Made by a program: the position numbers and the translations under genes
The notes under the pieces: model-generated
The model's database searches: none
Seen by the model: only the letters and a program-made list of their open reading frames with translations
What the model was told of the DNA's origin: nothing
Shown: positions 34,123 to 46,892 of the stretch, piece by piece
How positions within the stretch are numbered: the first letter of the stretch is position 1
Layout: each line of letters starts with the position of its first letter
Assembly: GCA_039000515.1 (NCBI GenBank)
Contig: JBCFYV010011135.1
Coordinates: 11,110,776 to 11,174,775 of the forward strand
DNA from: Timema cristinae
Taxonomy: Eukaryota > Arthropoda > Insecta > Phasmatodea > Timematidae
Direction: 5' to 3'
Length of the DNA stretch: 64,000 nt

Positions 34123-34411
34123 GGTGACCTGGTGGTCTAGGGGTAAGGTGTCGGACTTCTATGCTGGCGGCCGGGGTTCAATCCTAGGTCCCGGCACAGA
34201 TTTATCTGATTTCCAAACCCTTCCTTCACCTCTGACAAGACATCTTGTGAATGTGGGGAATGCCAGGCCTCCACCGTGGTTCGGATTACACGTTAAACTG
34301 TAGGTCCTTCATTTCATCTCACAGTCACCCTACCATTACACATTAGCGTAAGTTCGTATAACCCGAATGGGTAGTAAGACGTGGTGCTAATAATAATAAT
34401 AATAATATTAA
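34123..34411 (+). mobile_element. SINE family A (A1) with 11-bp TSD
   Basis: Complete copy starting GGTGACCTGGTGGTCTAGGG. The duplication tacaaactgtg is at 34109-34119 and 34412-34422. Confidence 0.94.
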
Positions 34412-34422
34412 TACAAACTGTG

Positions 34423-35245
34423 CATCATGAAATAACAAATATCGATTCATCATATCGGTTAGGACAGATGACAACTAGTATTGCCTAAAATCATCAGGCT
34501 ATTTCGGTTTATCCTACATGCAGATGAATTTATCAATTCGGCTAAGTCCGAACTAGTACAACCTAAAAACACCTGGATATATCGGTGTACCCTACAAGCA
34601 TCTGGATGTATTATTTCGGTCTAGATTGATCTAGTGTGTCCGAGAAACGGGTTTGAACGGTAACATATACATAACGTAATGGTGTGAACACATATTTCTT
34701 AAGAATGTGCACATAATTCTAGTTTTTCTATACATTATCATACCTTATTTTAGCAAGAGATTAATTATATTTTTTAGTTTGTGATCTGAATGAAACTTTT
34801 AATATGAATGCACCCCTCCACCCCTGTCTCTCTCTCTTAAAGTGAAGTAAATTCTTGTTCAAACCGTTGAAAATCTGTTCTAGATCACCCTCATAATTAT
34901 TCTAAGCTATAATTGGCGTTGGTGAAGCTAGGAAATTATATCTTGTCCCAATTCCAGCCAACAAATGACCAAAACCGGAAATGGGACCAGCTGATTTGGA
35001 AGAGCGTTAGACCACAACTTTACCTCAGTGAATTTGTGACAGTTGACAGTCGGACAGGCGCAGAAACTATCCCCCATAACTTGAAGCACCTTGCTCTTGG
35101 AGTTACTTGTATCGTACTCACAGGAGTTGTTTCAGTACTCAATTCAGTACCAAATTAAGTACAATTCTACTTCCACAGTGTCAACGACCAATTATCATGG
35201 CTACCATTTTCAAAACAAGTAAGTTGGCACACGTTTCTTTGTATC
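34423..35245. other. Gene-free stretch
   Basis: Around 34450-34650, short motifs (tatttcggt, catctggat, gaactagta) recur loosely. No gene. Confidence 0.35.
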
Positions 35246-35446
35246 TTAGCGCCGCCTCTTACCGGCTGTTCAGGTTGTACGCATATGAATTAATTATGCT
35301 AGCGTGCTAATAAAGAGGAGGGTTGAACTTAAAGGAAGTGTACCTGCATTTGCGTGGAGGGAGAATGGAAAATGTTTTCATTAAACTATTCTCAGTACAA
35401 CCGAACGAGATTCGTCGAACCTTTATCTCACCGTCATCGGCAGTCA
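35246..35446 (-). mobile_element. SINE family C, left member of an inverted pair
   Basis: Tail, body and B-box part on the minus strand (gagattcgtcgaacctttatc). The head start is missing at the junction with the next copy. Confidence 0.75.
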
Positions 35447-35697
35447 CCCACTTCAGTGGCCGCATAGTCTAGGTCGCTACTATTGCATTGGACTAGAATA
35501 CCGATGACGAGGAGATCGTGGTTTGAATCTTGGTTGGGTGTACTGAGGAAGTTTTTTCTAAAATGGTTTTTCACTCCCCTTCCAAGCAAATGAGGGTACA
35601 ATTCTTCTAAATTTAAACTTCCCAATCCCTCAAACCGTTACGATAATTAGTACATGAGCTATAACCCGAACGAGTTATAAAAACTTGGTGCTTTAAA
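35447..35697 (+). mobile_element. SINE family C, right member of an inverted pair
   Basis: Starts CACTTCAGTGGCCGCATAGT, B box GTGGTTTGAATCTTGG, body, tail and an A-run. It directly abuts the minus-strand copy, head to head. Confidence 0.8.
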
Positions 35698-36049
35698 AAA
35701 AAAGTATTTATCCTGTAGGACCTAAACTTGTTTTTAATTTGGTAATAGTGCGGGTCATATGCACTGTGAACCCACACTATTTTAAGCAGAGCGTGTTTAT
35801 TCTCATCGAGTCCACTTTTACTGATGTGGGTCAATAAAATGAGTTCAACTGCGGACATTTATGTAGAGAACCACTTACTAATTTATATTTAATATAGGGT
35901 TATACTGATAGATACTTCTCCTTCTTTGATCAACAACCCAAAGGTTGGTTTGATGTGATGTCTATCCATCCGGAGCTGGGTATGCACTCAGCCTTTCAGC
36001 TGGTTAGTGCTGCATGCACCATCTGGTAGAAACCCCATTTACTTAGAGA
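35698..36049. other. Gene-free stretch
   Basis: Nothing recognised. Confidence 0.35.
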
Positions 36050-36260
36050 GCTCGGAAAGTGTCATTTTTTTTTCAATGTGTATATCTATGGCGAGCAAGA
36101 AAATGCTTAATAATTTTACAAGTTAGGTATTTTCACATACATTTCAGGTTTATTTTACATGTCAAAATTGCATGCGATGGACGGCTTTACTTCCCCTTTG
36201 AAGTAAGTTGTGGTACGGATGTTTATCACTCTAGAAAAATCTGTTAACATCGGCTAAGGT
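36050..36260. repeat. Dispersed repeat R1, copy 2
   Basis: Colinear with 6815-7010 (aggtattttcacatac, ttattttacatg, gacggctttacttcccc). No hAT-like ends were found around this copy. Confidence 0.55.
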
Positions 36261-36392
36261 TAAGTCTCATGAACAATGAGTACTGAGGTGAGTACTTTAC
36301 CCGAGGTGGACACGGAAATAGCAATACATTTTTGGTGTCGAGTAAACTTCATCTCAAAGTCAAAAAATGTTAAAATAAGTTGGCCCTGTGCG

Positions 36393-36440
36393 ATATGTAT
36401 ATGTGTATATGTGTATGTATGTATGTATAGTATTAGTATG

Positions 36441-36471
<31 letters not shown>

Positions 36472-36560
36472 TGTATGTATGTGTGTTTGTATTTTATGTA
36501 TGTAAGTAAGTATGTGTATCTATGTGTGTGTTTTTGTGTGTGTGTGTATGTGTGTAACCA
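36393..36560. repeat. (TATG)n / (TG)n microsatellite
   Basis: Runs of tatgtatg and tgtgtgtg with interruptions. Long open frames on both strands here are artefacts of the repeat. Confidence 0.93.
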
Positions 36561-37300
36561 CCTTACATGTCCCAAAATTGTAATAAATAGATCCCAATCT
36601 TCTAGTTTCAAAATAGAGCCATGTGTAAATTAATACTGATTTGATATCCCATATTAAAACTTATATTCACAAGTGCAGTTCAAGACAAAAAAACAAAAAT
36701 CTGATATTTTATTTTGTCCAAGTATTTAACTTTATTTTTAATTTATTTTTATAGAAATATTACACACGTTCACCATTTGTGTTGTCATTATTTTCCTAGA
36801 GCAAATATTAAAATGCCCCTGTTAATTTTTCAAAGAATCTACGATAAAATACTCTGATCGTTTCATTGAATCCCAGAAGGCGGAGGTGTATTCATTAAGG
36901 TGCTGATTATAATATCAATGTATATCTGGTCTACAGCAGACACGACATTAGTCACCCATTCAACCAAGAAACACTGTAGTCGATAAGTGAGTGAGAGAAC
37001 AGAGCTGGAATTGCTGTTATTACTTCATTACAGCTCATTAGATATTTTTTCTGTAGTTAACTTCCAAAAATAAAATAAACTTAAGTGTAAACTTTCAAAA
37101 TTTTAATATTTCGATTGCATTCATTTCATTTATATACAGTATTATATCCATGAAAAATTTTACCTCACATCTTTACAGTCCAATTTTTATAAGAGGAGCC
37201 TTTTTGAAAATATAAACATCCTATTTGCTGTCAACATTGATAACACAATTTATTTAGCTAACGTAGTGAGGTCCTGTTTTAACTTGAACATTTGTCACCT
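36561..37300. other. Gene-free stretch
   Basis: AT-rich, nothing recognised. 37215-37255 weakly resembles part of R3 (tttgctgtcaacattgataaca). Confidence 0.35.
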
Positions 37301-37430
37301 CATCTGTCTGTCCAAATGTATGTCCATCCGCATGTTTGTTCTACGATAACAGCCAAATGATTGGACCAATTCTAACGAGATGTGACGGGTTCATTCTTTG
37401 AACCTAGGAAACCAACGATGTATGTTCCTA
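37301..37430. repeat. Possible non-LTR 3' untranslated fragment
   Basis: catctgtctgtccaaatgta followed by gtttgttctacgataacagc and gattggaccaattctaacga resembles a widespread type of retroelement end. Assignment is from general appearance only. Confidence 0.35.
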
Positions 37431-40400
37431 GTATTTTCAAAAAGGTTATCAGTTTAAACGTGATAGCCGCTCAAGCGGTTTGTTGTTGCCTCGTCTGATA
37501 CTTGTGTGAGATATAGTTCTCTAATGTGCTCTTTCTTCCTCTGCATGGAACGTTGGGTGAAGTGAGAGGAAGGGAGGGTAGTTTGAGGACTCGGCGTGGA
37601 GCAGAAATAGGAGGTAGGAGCATGATGGGTGTAGGAGGAGTAGAAAGTGCTAAGCATGGAATCGCGTGTAACGGAGTTGAGATGGAATAGAAGTGATGGA
37701 GGTTGAGAAGAGATTGAGGTATGATCATGGTAAGAAGCTGGATGAGGATAAATGATGGTGAGATAGGTGGAGAAGAGCTAAGTATAGAGTCGTGGCGAGT
37801 GGAAAGGAGCTATAGAAAAGAGAGTAATGGTGAAGGGTAGGGATGAGCCTGATGTATAATCACCGAGAGCCAAGGATACCCTTAGGAGGGTGAAGGCGTT
37901 GGGGATAGAAATAAACGCACTGATGTGGTAGGCACACGTTTATTCCCTGAATCGGATGCTGCCAGCAATTGGACTCGAGTGACTCGCAAAAGCATGTTGT
38001 ATGATCTAATGCTTCTTGAAGGGAATCATGAGAGAACATTAAATAATGTACAGAATCTACAGGTCACACCATGATAATAACTGTACCTTAAAATAAGGCA
38101 TTGTGGGATTACGCTAAGGGTTTCTGAAACAAAAGAAATTATATATTATTAGTATTTAAAATAGTATAAGTAAAGAATAACAGAAGTTGCAAAGCGAATA
38201 AAGGTTTCTAGAGATATGCACAGGAACGTCACTCTATACGTGGCTGGATGAGAGCCTCTTCACTGACAGTTGTGATCACATCACATAGCCGAGAAGGTAT
38301 TTGGGACGTCTTTGAGGCGCCACAGGATCTATCACATACTTTTCAAGTCCCTGAATAAGAGAAATGGTGAAACGGAACAGAATGTCGTAGAAGGACTACG
38401 CAATATTTCGGAAGTGGTCCTTGTTTGATAGGCATGTCTGAAAATTTAACTAGACCATCTCTTTTTTAAACACCCCCCTCTAAGGTAGCTCTGAAGGACT
38501 CACGTCTGTCATTGTGGACAAGAAGGGGGTTTGAGGTTGGTTTGGTTCGTGGTGACTGGCTACGAAGAGGTGGCTGGGTTTCAGTGACCTTTGTCCTTCA
38601 GGGATGGACAGGAAGTTACGAGAGTGAGGGCTATCCTTGGGAATGCAAGAGAGTGATTAATATCCCACTGAGTAGGACAGAGGATACAGGTTTTTCGTTT
38701 AATAGCTCATCTCAAATTATTTGGATTTAAAACTCTAAGCAATCAATCAAGTACAAATGAACCATCCTTAACTAAACTAAGGAAAACGCAGGAGGTCCAA
38801 AAAACAACAAAATCCAAAAGGGGCAAAAAATAAGGGGGACAATAGGAGTGAGTGATTGGAGTTCTGTGCTTTGAATATTTTAGGCCAAACATTCAAAAAA
38901 ACAGACCTCGCAACTCCCACCAGTTGCGGAATTAAATATAAGGACGGTCTATCTCAAGAGTTAGTAAAAAAGGGAATTTACACCTGAATTTAGTTTACCA
39001 TAAAAGAACTTACATATAACTTAACTTAATGTACCTAGGGTATGGTGGAACAATGCTATGAATTAGAGCATGAATTTGTGTCAAGTCGGTATTTATTTGA
39101 CAGACATTCAATATTGTCAGAAAAAATATGTATAATAATATAATATGATAAAAATTATATTCACTAAATATCAGAGACTTTATCAAAATGTTCTTAGTAC
39201 TATTAACAAAATTAAACGTTTATATGACAGAAAACATCAATCATTTAACTTTAGCGTCATTATCACAGACAAACCAAATAGAATGAACTGGCTTTAGCTC
39301 GTTAAAAAGTTATCTCAAAATAGTCATGAGTTCATTAAGTTACTAGAGAAAACTTATTATTAACCAAGTATCCTTAAATAGTTAATTACCTAAGTGTATT
39401 TCCCATTAAAACCCAGAATATAAACCAATAAAACGCTTAAACAAACCATATAATATTCACCCTAAATTCTATCCAATTACTTACATTACTTAATACAATT
39501 CCACAATATTTGATAAAAACAATAAATAGCTATACGTTAATGTTGGGACGTCGTTGATAAATAGATCGTTTATTTATGGTCAGTAAGTTTAATGTTCCCG
39601 CGACCATATTTTAAGTTTTAGCCAAAAAAACTTAATATCAGAATAGTTACAACATTCAAGATCGGTAATATAGTCAAAGACAAAATATCGATAACACCCA
39701 AAGGTTTATAATCGATCATTACCCAGGAACAAAACACAGATCGACTAGTGATATAAATGCCTCGACCCTGCGAATAATTAACATAGAAAAAAGAATAACA
39801 AAATTTACAATTATTATATTTTTATTTCATATTTTAAAGTAATTAGAAAATGCCAAAAGGAATTTAGAAAATTAATTTAGATAATAAGAAAAAGTTTAAA
39901 GAAGCTGAAAAAGAATTTAGATCTTACATTATTTTAATATAATCGAAGCCGGAGCTTCTCCTTCACCAAATACGATTAAGTCCAAGAGTGGCCTCTGATT
40001 GCTCAGGCGCCAATATATATATTACACAACCCAGAAAAAAGAGAGACAGGCAAAACGGGGTGGGGATCACAACCAGGAACAATCGGGAACAAAACATGCG
40101 CATGACAACATAGCTTCTACAAGGTTCTTTACATTTTCTCGGTCATCCTAGAATAGGGCGAGTAGGTTATCTTCACAGCACAAGTTCTTTGCTACTAAGG
40201 TATTTGGCACAACTACATCACAATATCGGAGAATAGTATTATTTTTGTCGTGGTTCCGAGAAGGTGTGTCTGATATTCACTCACGTTAGTGTTCCATGTG
40301 GTTCCGGCCATCATACAAATGGGGTAAGCTTAGGACTTTTTTGTGTGTACTAATGCAGTCCAGCGCTACACAATGTGTATTTATTTTTATTTTTTATCCA

Positions 40401-40597
40401 ATTCGAAACTAACTTTTTAATTGACGTGAGCATTGGCTATTCTCCATAAATATAACGAACTTTTAAATATACTGGGTCGGCACAAAGTCACTGGGCAACA
40501 CTTTATTTTATATATATTTAAACTTAACATATTTTTTCTGTTTTAGATTGATTGATTGATTAATATTATGGACACAACGATTATATATACTATAGAA
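37431..40597. other. 3.2-kb stretch without recognisable gene or repeat
   Basis: No SINE, no transposon ends and no protein-like frame found. 37500-37860 is purine-rich, which keeps several minus-strand frames open without domain features. It is the longest stretch in the window lacking the common SINEs. Confidence 0.45.
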
Positions 40598-43017
40598 CAG
40601 TGATTCCTAAACCTTTTTAGTACACGGTGCCCTTAGTGTATCAGGATTTTTTGATGGTGCACAAATTCACGTATTTCAAATTTAAAAATCATTTATGTAA
40701 AATATATTATATAGGTACATATTTTAAACAATCAAATCATTGAATAAATAGATCGTGATTAGTGGGAGGTGTGAGCCTGTTGTTCATTGCACATCTTCTC
40801 AAAACTTGGAATCAAACTGAAAACAGACACCCTAATTTCCTGTTCTACATTGATTTTCGAAAGATACTTACTTTTTATCACAGTGACCACTGCAAACCCA
40901 GCTTTGCTCAAATGTGATATCGCAAATGGAATAAATATTCGTACTTAGCAGCAGATACTATTTTTTTACTGATATCCAAAAGTCAGTTAGTTTCATGCTG
41001 TCTAATTTTGTCTTTAGTGTATTGACGCAAGACTATCTTTATAAGAATTTCGGCTTCTAAAGAATTAAATTCAGATGGAGCTTTGATCTTGAATGGGACT
41101 TTAATTCATGAGAGCTTATCGATATCATATTCTTGAAAATATTTTTCAAACCAGTTGATAAGCTGTGATAGGCACTCTTCAAAAACAGATTTTATGTTTT
41201 GGGAAAAATCAAATTCATTAGAGATCACAAATTGGTGGGAAAAAAAGGAAACAATCTTTTCCTCCGTTTTCATTTTTTTTTTTCTGAAAGCTGAAATCTT
41301 CTCGAACAATTTCAAAATGTGCATGTTGCCTTCCTGCAGGGAGAGATTCAACACATTTAACTTTTCAAATATATCAGATAAGGATGCTAGCTTTACCAAA
41401 TAATCTGTTTCTACGAAGTGTTTGTCATACTCGTGTTTTTCCTCATCAATAAAAAAAAGTACATTTCCTGTCGTAATTCAAACGTATGGGACAATACATT
41501 GCCACGAGAGTAAAATCAAGAGGGGCAGTAGTAAAACAAAAACATGTATTCGGCTCTCATGTTCTCACACAATTTTTTGAAAAACCTTGCTTTTATTGGT
41601 CGAGTTTTTATAAAGTTTACCACACTCACCACACATTCTAAGACCAGATTCAGTGGAAGACTCAGATACTTTTATGTGGGTGCTTTTCTTTGAATGATGT
41701 GAATCCACAGTTAATCCAGATTCGAATAAACGCCTACAATCCTCCATAATGGCTGGACATCAAACGACCACCACCAGCACAGACACCAACGTAATTTGTC
41801 CACTCCAAATTATGTTCAACTATAAATGTGTCTAGGATCTCAAACAAGTCTTGAGTCTTAGTACTTGCAGTGATACTTTTACAAACAAGAAGGTCTTCCA
41901 CAATGTAATTTCTATCTATAAGCCGTACCTAGCAAATCAAATATACATATTTATCACTGTCCGTGGCCTCATTCAACTGCAGTCCAAATTACTCCCCTTT
42001 TAATTTTTCAATTAAATGATCATTGAGATCCTACGCCATATGTTGGATTCTGGGACTGATAGTATTGTTAGATAAAGGCACATTTGAAAGCCGTTTCTCC
42101 ACAGACTCCAAAATCATTAGGTTAACAAAATCTACTGCAGCTGGTAGAATTAGTTGTTCTGCGATAGTGAGGGGCTATTTATACTTTGCGACTCTATATG
42201 TAACCTTGTATGATGCTAGCAAACCATTGCTTGGTATCGACACCTGCTGGGAAAAGATACCTTTTTGTTGTTTTAATTATTTTAACTTTCTGGTGAAATG
42301 GTCGCGATATTTACCAACCTTGTTTTGATTATTGGTTTGTAAATGGCGTTTTAGCTTACTTGGAAGCATGCACTCTGGTGCCAAAACTTTCATACACAGT
42401 ACACACTGCGGTCTTCATCGTTGAAATCTGTCGATGTGAAGCCAAAATCTATATAACTGTCATCGTGTTTACTAAATTTCCTCTTCTTTACACCCACCAC
42501 TAGTTTGTGGCACGTCCACCTTATTTGCACTCCTACAATGATTATTAATGTTCAATAAAAATGGGTCCATTTTTAGGAAGATAAGAACAACAACTTTTAA
42601 AAGTTTACTTGATCACTTCACCATTCACTTGGGTCAATCTTCAATAGATCAAGGCCATGGAGAGAGCTATTTACATAGATACATCAAGTACCGAGAAAGT
42701 TCGATAAATAAATAGAACAAACCATTCACTACATTCAAATTGATGCAGTGAGTGACCTTCGTCTGTTATTGCAGTTGGCTGAGAAATAACTGCCTTTTAG
42801 ACTGCTTTATACTAGAGCAATTCAGAGTTTGTAAACGACTCTATTAAAATTCTGACATTGAACGCCATCTAGTATTACTATCGAGAAGTGAAACAGCTGT
42901 TATACGTCCTTCCTAGCATCGTATCAACACATCGATGGTCCTATTCTAAAACAACAGGGACTGTCATTTCATTGAAAATATTGGAACATTTTGCGGCGCG
43001 CGGTTTGGGAACCACTG
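40598..43017 (-). mobile_element. hAT transposon, 2.42 kb, with perfect 8-bp TSD
   Basis: The left end cagtgattcctaaacctttt and the reverse complement of the right end (cagtggttcccaaaccgcgc) are hAT terminal inverted repeats. ctatagaa is duplicated exactly at 40590-40597 and 43018-43025. The interior is a decayed transposase gene on the minus strand (see next entry), so this was once an autonomous or near full-length element. Confidence 0.92.
40780..42510 (-). pseudogene. hAT transposase pseudogene, ZBED5/FAM200-like
   Basis: Minus-strand pieces in the expected order: KHDDSYIDFGFTSTDFNDED near 42460; a BED-finger-like Cys pair followed by LPSKLKRHLQTN near 42370; IVEDLLVCKSITASTKTQDL and FEILDTFIVEHNLEW near 41900-41820; a conserved 97-residue segment at 41399-41106 (LSDIFEKLNVLNLSLQEGN); and near 41080 the end block PSEFNSLEAEILIKIVLRQ. 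The blocks match the hAT group that gave rise to ZBED5/FAM200-type genes. Several stops and frame changes separate them, so it cannot encode an intact enzyme. Confidence 0.85.
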
Positions 43018-43025
43018 CTATAGAA

Positions 43026-43539
43026 GAAAGTATTTTAGCCAGTGTATGGGTGCATGCTCATGCTAGAGAAGAGATCAGTTTAGAATATATATCAGAATTA
43101 TTTTCACATGGGTTCAATAAGCCTGGTTAAAGTGTGACATCCTGTATTCTTTAGAGTAGAAGGTTTTTACTACTATAAGTGTCTCTGACGTAAAACTTTA
43201 TGACCACCCAGTAGCACGAGAACCTCGTGTTAAGGCAGAGGAGGCATCATGAACCAGGTAATCTAACCAATCTTCTCGAAAGAGATCGTCTGAGCTGGGT
43301 ATTCCCGGTCCACAGTCAGAAAAATTATGAAACGAGGTTGAGAGTTTAAACCTTTTAAACATTAATGTGGGGAGCTTCCTCAAAATGCAGCTACCAACAT
43401 GTAAGGAAGTGTTCCAAAGAACGTGGAGCGAAATCAAATTACGTGAAGATAACGGAGGACAAAATACAGATATTGGTTAAGGTTTGTTGTTGTCTAGGGA
43501 CTTTGTGCCCACTCTGTAGTATTGAATATAACCCTAGGA
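43026..43539. other. Gene-free stretch
   Basis: Nothing recognised between the hAT element and the satellite array. Confidence 0.4.
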
Positions 43540-44607
43540 GAAGATATTTCAACAATATATCTGAAGAGAAATACAAGCAGAAGTAGCCCCAGGAGATATT
43601 TCAACAAGATGTCTGAAGAGAAATACAAGCAGAAGTAGCCCCAGGAGATATTTCAACAAGATATCTGAAGAGAAATCCAAGCAAAAGTAGCCCCAAAGAT
43701 ATTTCAACAAGATATCTGAAGAGAAATCAAAGCAGAAGTAGCCCCAAGAGATATTTCAACAAGATATCTGAATTGAAATCCAAGCAGAAATAGCCCCAGG
43801 GGATATTTCAACAAGATATCTGAAGAGAAATCCAAGCAGAAGTAGCCCCAAGAGATATTTCAACAAGATATCTGAAGAGAAATCCAAGCAGAAATAGCCC
43901 CAAGAGATATTTCAACAAGATATCTGAAGAGAAATCCAAGCAGAAGTAGCCCCAAGAGATATTTCAACAAGATATCTGAAGAGAAATCCAAGCAGAAATA
44001 GCCCCAAGATATATTTCAACAAGATAACTGAAGAGAAATCCAAGCAGAAGTAGCCCCAAGAGATATTTCAACAAGATATCTGAAGAGAAATCCAAGCAAA
44101 AGTAGCCCCAAGAGATATTTCAACAAGATGTCTGAAGATAAATCCAAGCAGAAGTAGTCCCAAAAGATATTTCAACAAGATAACTGAATTGAAATCCAAG
44201 CAGAAATAGCCCCGGGGGATATTTCAACAAGATATCTGAAGAGAAATCCAAGCAGAAGTAGCCCCAAGAGATATTTCAACAAGATATCTGAAGAGAAATC
44301 CAAGCAGAAATAGCCCCAAGAGATATTTCAACAAGATATCTGAAGAGAAATCCAAGCAGAAGTAGCCCCAAGAGATATTTCAACAAGATGTCTGAAGATA
44401 AATCCAAGCAGAAGTAGTCCCAAAAGATATTTCAACAAGATAACTGAAGAGAAATCCAAGCATAAGTAGCCCCGAGAGATATTTCAACAAGATATCTGAA
44501 GAGAAATCCAAGCAGAAATAGCCCCAAGAGATATTTCAACAAGATAACTGAAGAGAAATCCAAGCAGAAGTCAGGAGATATTTCAACAAGATGTCTGAAG
44601 AGAAATA
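43540..44607. repeat. 52-bp satellite array, about 20 copies, with higher-order structure
   Basis: The unit reads agatatttcaacaagatatc, tgaagagaaatccaagcaga, agtagccccaag. A marked variant (gatgtctgaagata, agtagtcccaaaag) occurs at 44128 and 44388, exactly 260 bp (5 units) apart. Another (ctgaattgaaatcc) occurs at 43768 and 44184, exactly 416 bp (8 units) apart. The array is bounded on the right by a SINE C. Confidence 0.95.
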
Positions 44608-44612
44608 ACCGC

Positions 44613-44858
44613 AAGATACGCCTTACTACCCGTTCGGTTTATACGCTTATGTACTAACTACGCTAATGGTTTTAGGGCTTAGGGAGATTTTATTTATGGG
44701 ATATGTATCCACATTTGCGTTAAAGGAGAATATAAAACCATTTTGGAAAAACCACCCTCAATACACTTGACTGAGATTCTAACCTCGATCTCTCTGTCAT
44801 CGACAGGCTAGTTTATTGCGAGAGTAGCGCGTTAGACCACGTGGCCACCGAAGTGGGT
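44613..44858 (-). mobile_element. SINE family C
   Basis: Full outline on the minus strand: head (rc of gttagaccacgtggccaccg), decayed B box, body, tail. It adjoins the last satellite unit. Confidence 0.8.
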
Positions 44859-45283
44859 CACGTCTTATTGAAATTGGACTTTATCTACTACTTGTTGGTG
44901 TGTCGTAGTTAAAGATAATAGTAACCATCATTTGTTCATAAACAAAAATAATATTGATATTGTTTTGAGTAGAAACAATAATAACAAACCATAACTAAAA
45001 TGTCTAGTGTAATCTCGCCTTTATTTCACTTATGAGAACATCCCAACATGTGTAGAATGACGTTATGTCAGGATAAATTAGGTTAAGTAAGAAACATATG
45101 ATGTAAAAAAAAGATATAAATACGATTTATGAAATGGTCCCATCCGACAAGTAACAGACGTTATTTCTTATTGGCTACAAAATTTGGTAAAACACTAGGA
45201 TATAGTAAAAGTGTAGTTAAAGCCGAAACAAAATAGGTTTGAGACAAAGAAAATTAGCCAAAATCAGGCGTGTCAAATCTCAC
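44859..45283. other. Gene-free stretch
   Basis: AT-rich, nothing recognised. Confidence 0.4.
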
Positions 45284-45443
45284 GAGGAAGGTTGAATTTC
45301 GAGGAAGTGTACCCACGTTTAAAATTGTTTTGGAAAAAAATTCCTTACACCCAACCGGGATTCGATCCCTAATCTCCCCGTCATCAGTAGTCCAGTCTAC
45401 CATGATAATTATGCCTTAAACCATTTGGCCACCGAAGTGGATC
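45284..45443 (-). mobile_element. SINE family C, lacking its 3' tail
   Basis: Head (rc of ccatttggccaccgaagtg), B box (rc of gggattcgatccctaatc) and part of the body on the minus strand. Confidence 0.7.
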
Positions 45444-45694
45444 TCTAAATAGTTAACCGATAAGATTCAAACATCATACACATATTGTGCAGTCATCATA
45501 ATCTTAACTTGTTATTAATTGCTCTTTTTATTTTAATTATTATTTTATTATTATATTTGAGGTATTTATCATACACTTTCTAAACAAACTTATTATATCA
45601 GTACACGACTTACAAACTAACTTAAACCAAAAACAGAAACTACACCCCACGCGTACTGTGAAAGGAGAAAACCACATTTCACCAACGAGACTTT

Positions 45695-45775
45695 TTTTCG
45701 GCCAGTCCAAGAATTGAGCTAAGGACCCTTAGTGCTTAGGCAGACATATTACTGACTGTGCTAAGGTTATGGAGC
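45695..45775 (-). mobile_element. Weak tRNA-like sequence
   Basis: Reading on the minus strand, ccttagcacagtcagtaata and a later gctcaattcttgg could be A- and B-box remnants. Too decayed to place in a family. Confidence 0.25.
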
Positions 45776-45918
45776 GCTTTTAAAATGGTATTTTAAAGTA
45801 TAGAGCAATAATTAAATTTTATAAAAAAACATCAGAACTTACTTGATTTAAAGGTTTGTATTTAAATAGATTACACTTATTTCAGTTCCTCCCACATAGC
45901 TAAAACAACATATCACGA

Positions 45919-46176
45919 TCCACTTCGGTGGCCGCATGGTCTAAGCCGTCACTCTCGCAAAATACTAGACCACCGAAGACGGGAATATCGAGGTTAGAAT
46001 CATGGTTGGGTGAACTAACGGGGGGGGCGGGGGGGGGGTAGTTCCTGATCAATTTCCCACCTTAACTTCACAAAAATGGTGATACACTTCCTCTAAATTC
46101 AATCCTACTCGTCTCTATAACATTAGCCGAATCAGTACATATGTTATAACCTGAACGGTCAGTAAGACGTGGTAAT
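45919..46176 (+). mobile_element. SINE family C with an internal G-run
   Basis: Head CACTTCGGTGGCCGCATGGT, B-box region, then a G-run of about 17 bases with one C (46020-46038) where other copies have gggtggtttt. Body and tail (cagtaagacgtggtaat) follow. Confidence 0.78.
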
Positions 46177-46230
46177 AGAAATTGTCGGGCTCAAGACGTG
46201 TGTACGATAAGAAGTAATAGCACATGAAAA

Positions 46231-46232
<2 letters not shown>

Positions 46233-46280
<48 letters not shown>

Positions 46281-46557
46281 CCGCATCTTACTACCCGTTT
46301 GGGTTGTACGCACTTACGCTAATGTGTAATGGTAGGGTGATTGTGAGATGAAATGAAGGACCTACAGTTTAACGTGGGATCCGAACCACGGTGGAGGCCT
46401 GTCATTCCACACATTCACAAGTTGTGATTAATACACGTCTTGTCAGAGATGAAGGAAGGGTTTGGAAATCAGATAAATCCGTGCCGGGAGCGAAGATTGA
46501 ACCTCGGACCCCCAGCACAGAAGTCTGACACCTTACCCCTAGACCACCAGGTCACCG
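46233..46557 (-). mobile_element. SINE family A (A2) with 11-bp TSD and long ATT tail
   Basis: Complete minus-strand copy with the 15-nt A2 block (ttgtgattaatacacg in plus orientation). The duplication acatgaaaata is at 46222-46232 and 46558-46568. The tail is about 45 bases of (ATT)n, the longest in the window. Confidence 0.94.
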
Positions 46558-46568
46558 ACATGAAAATA

Positions 46569-46892
46569 AAGGATGAGTTTAATCAAGCTTGTAATTGATC
46601 GTGATATTCATAAGGAGATAGCTATACTATTCTACCTAAATCCTGCTCCCCTCCCAAAGCTCTTTCCTTACCTATTTCTATCAACTGTAAGATAAAAGGG
46701 GATGTCCGGTGTACATTACCTCCCTAGTTCCGGCACTCATGCATTTCACAACCTTTAGTCCGGAAGTAGGATACAAGGTGCGCTTCAGTCTTCATTTGAT
46801 AAGAACGTAAATGGGATCAATATAATAATGTTATCATGTTTATAACATTCATCTAAGTTACTATTTGTTATATGGGTTCTGTCATACGACCG
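46569..46892. other. Gene-free stretch
   Basis: Nothing recognised. Confidence 0.4.

Noticed and set aside
36276..36611. Frames rich in YVCMYV / HTYIHT
   Set aside because: Produced by the TATG/TG microsatellite.
37454..37728. Minus-strand proline/serine-rich frames
   Set aside because: Explained by the purine-rich plus strand. No domain and overlapping frames of similar length.
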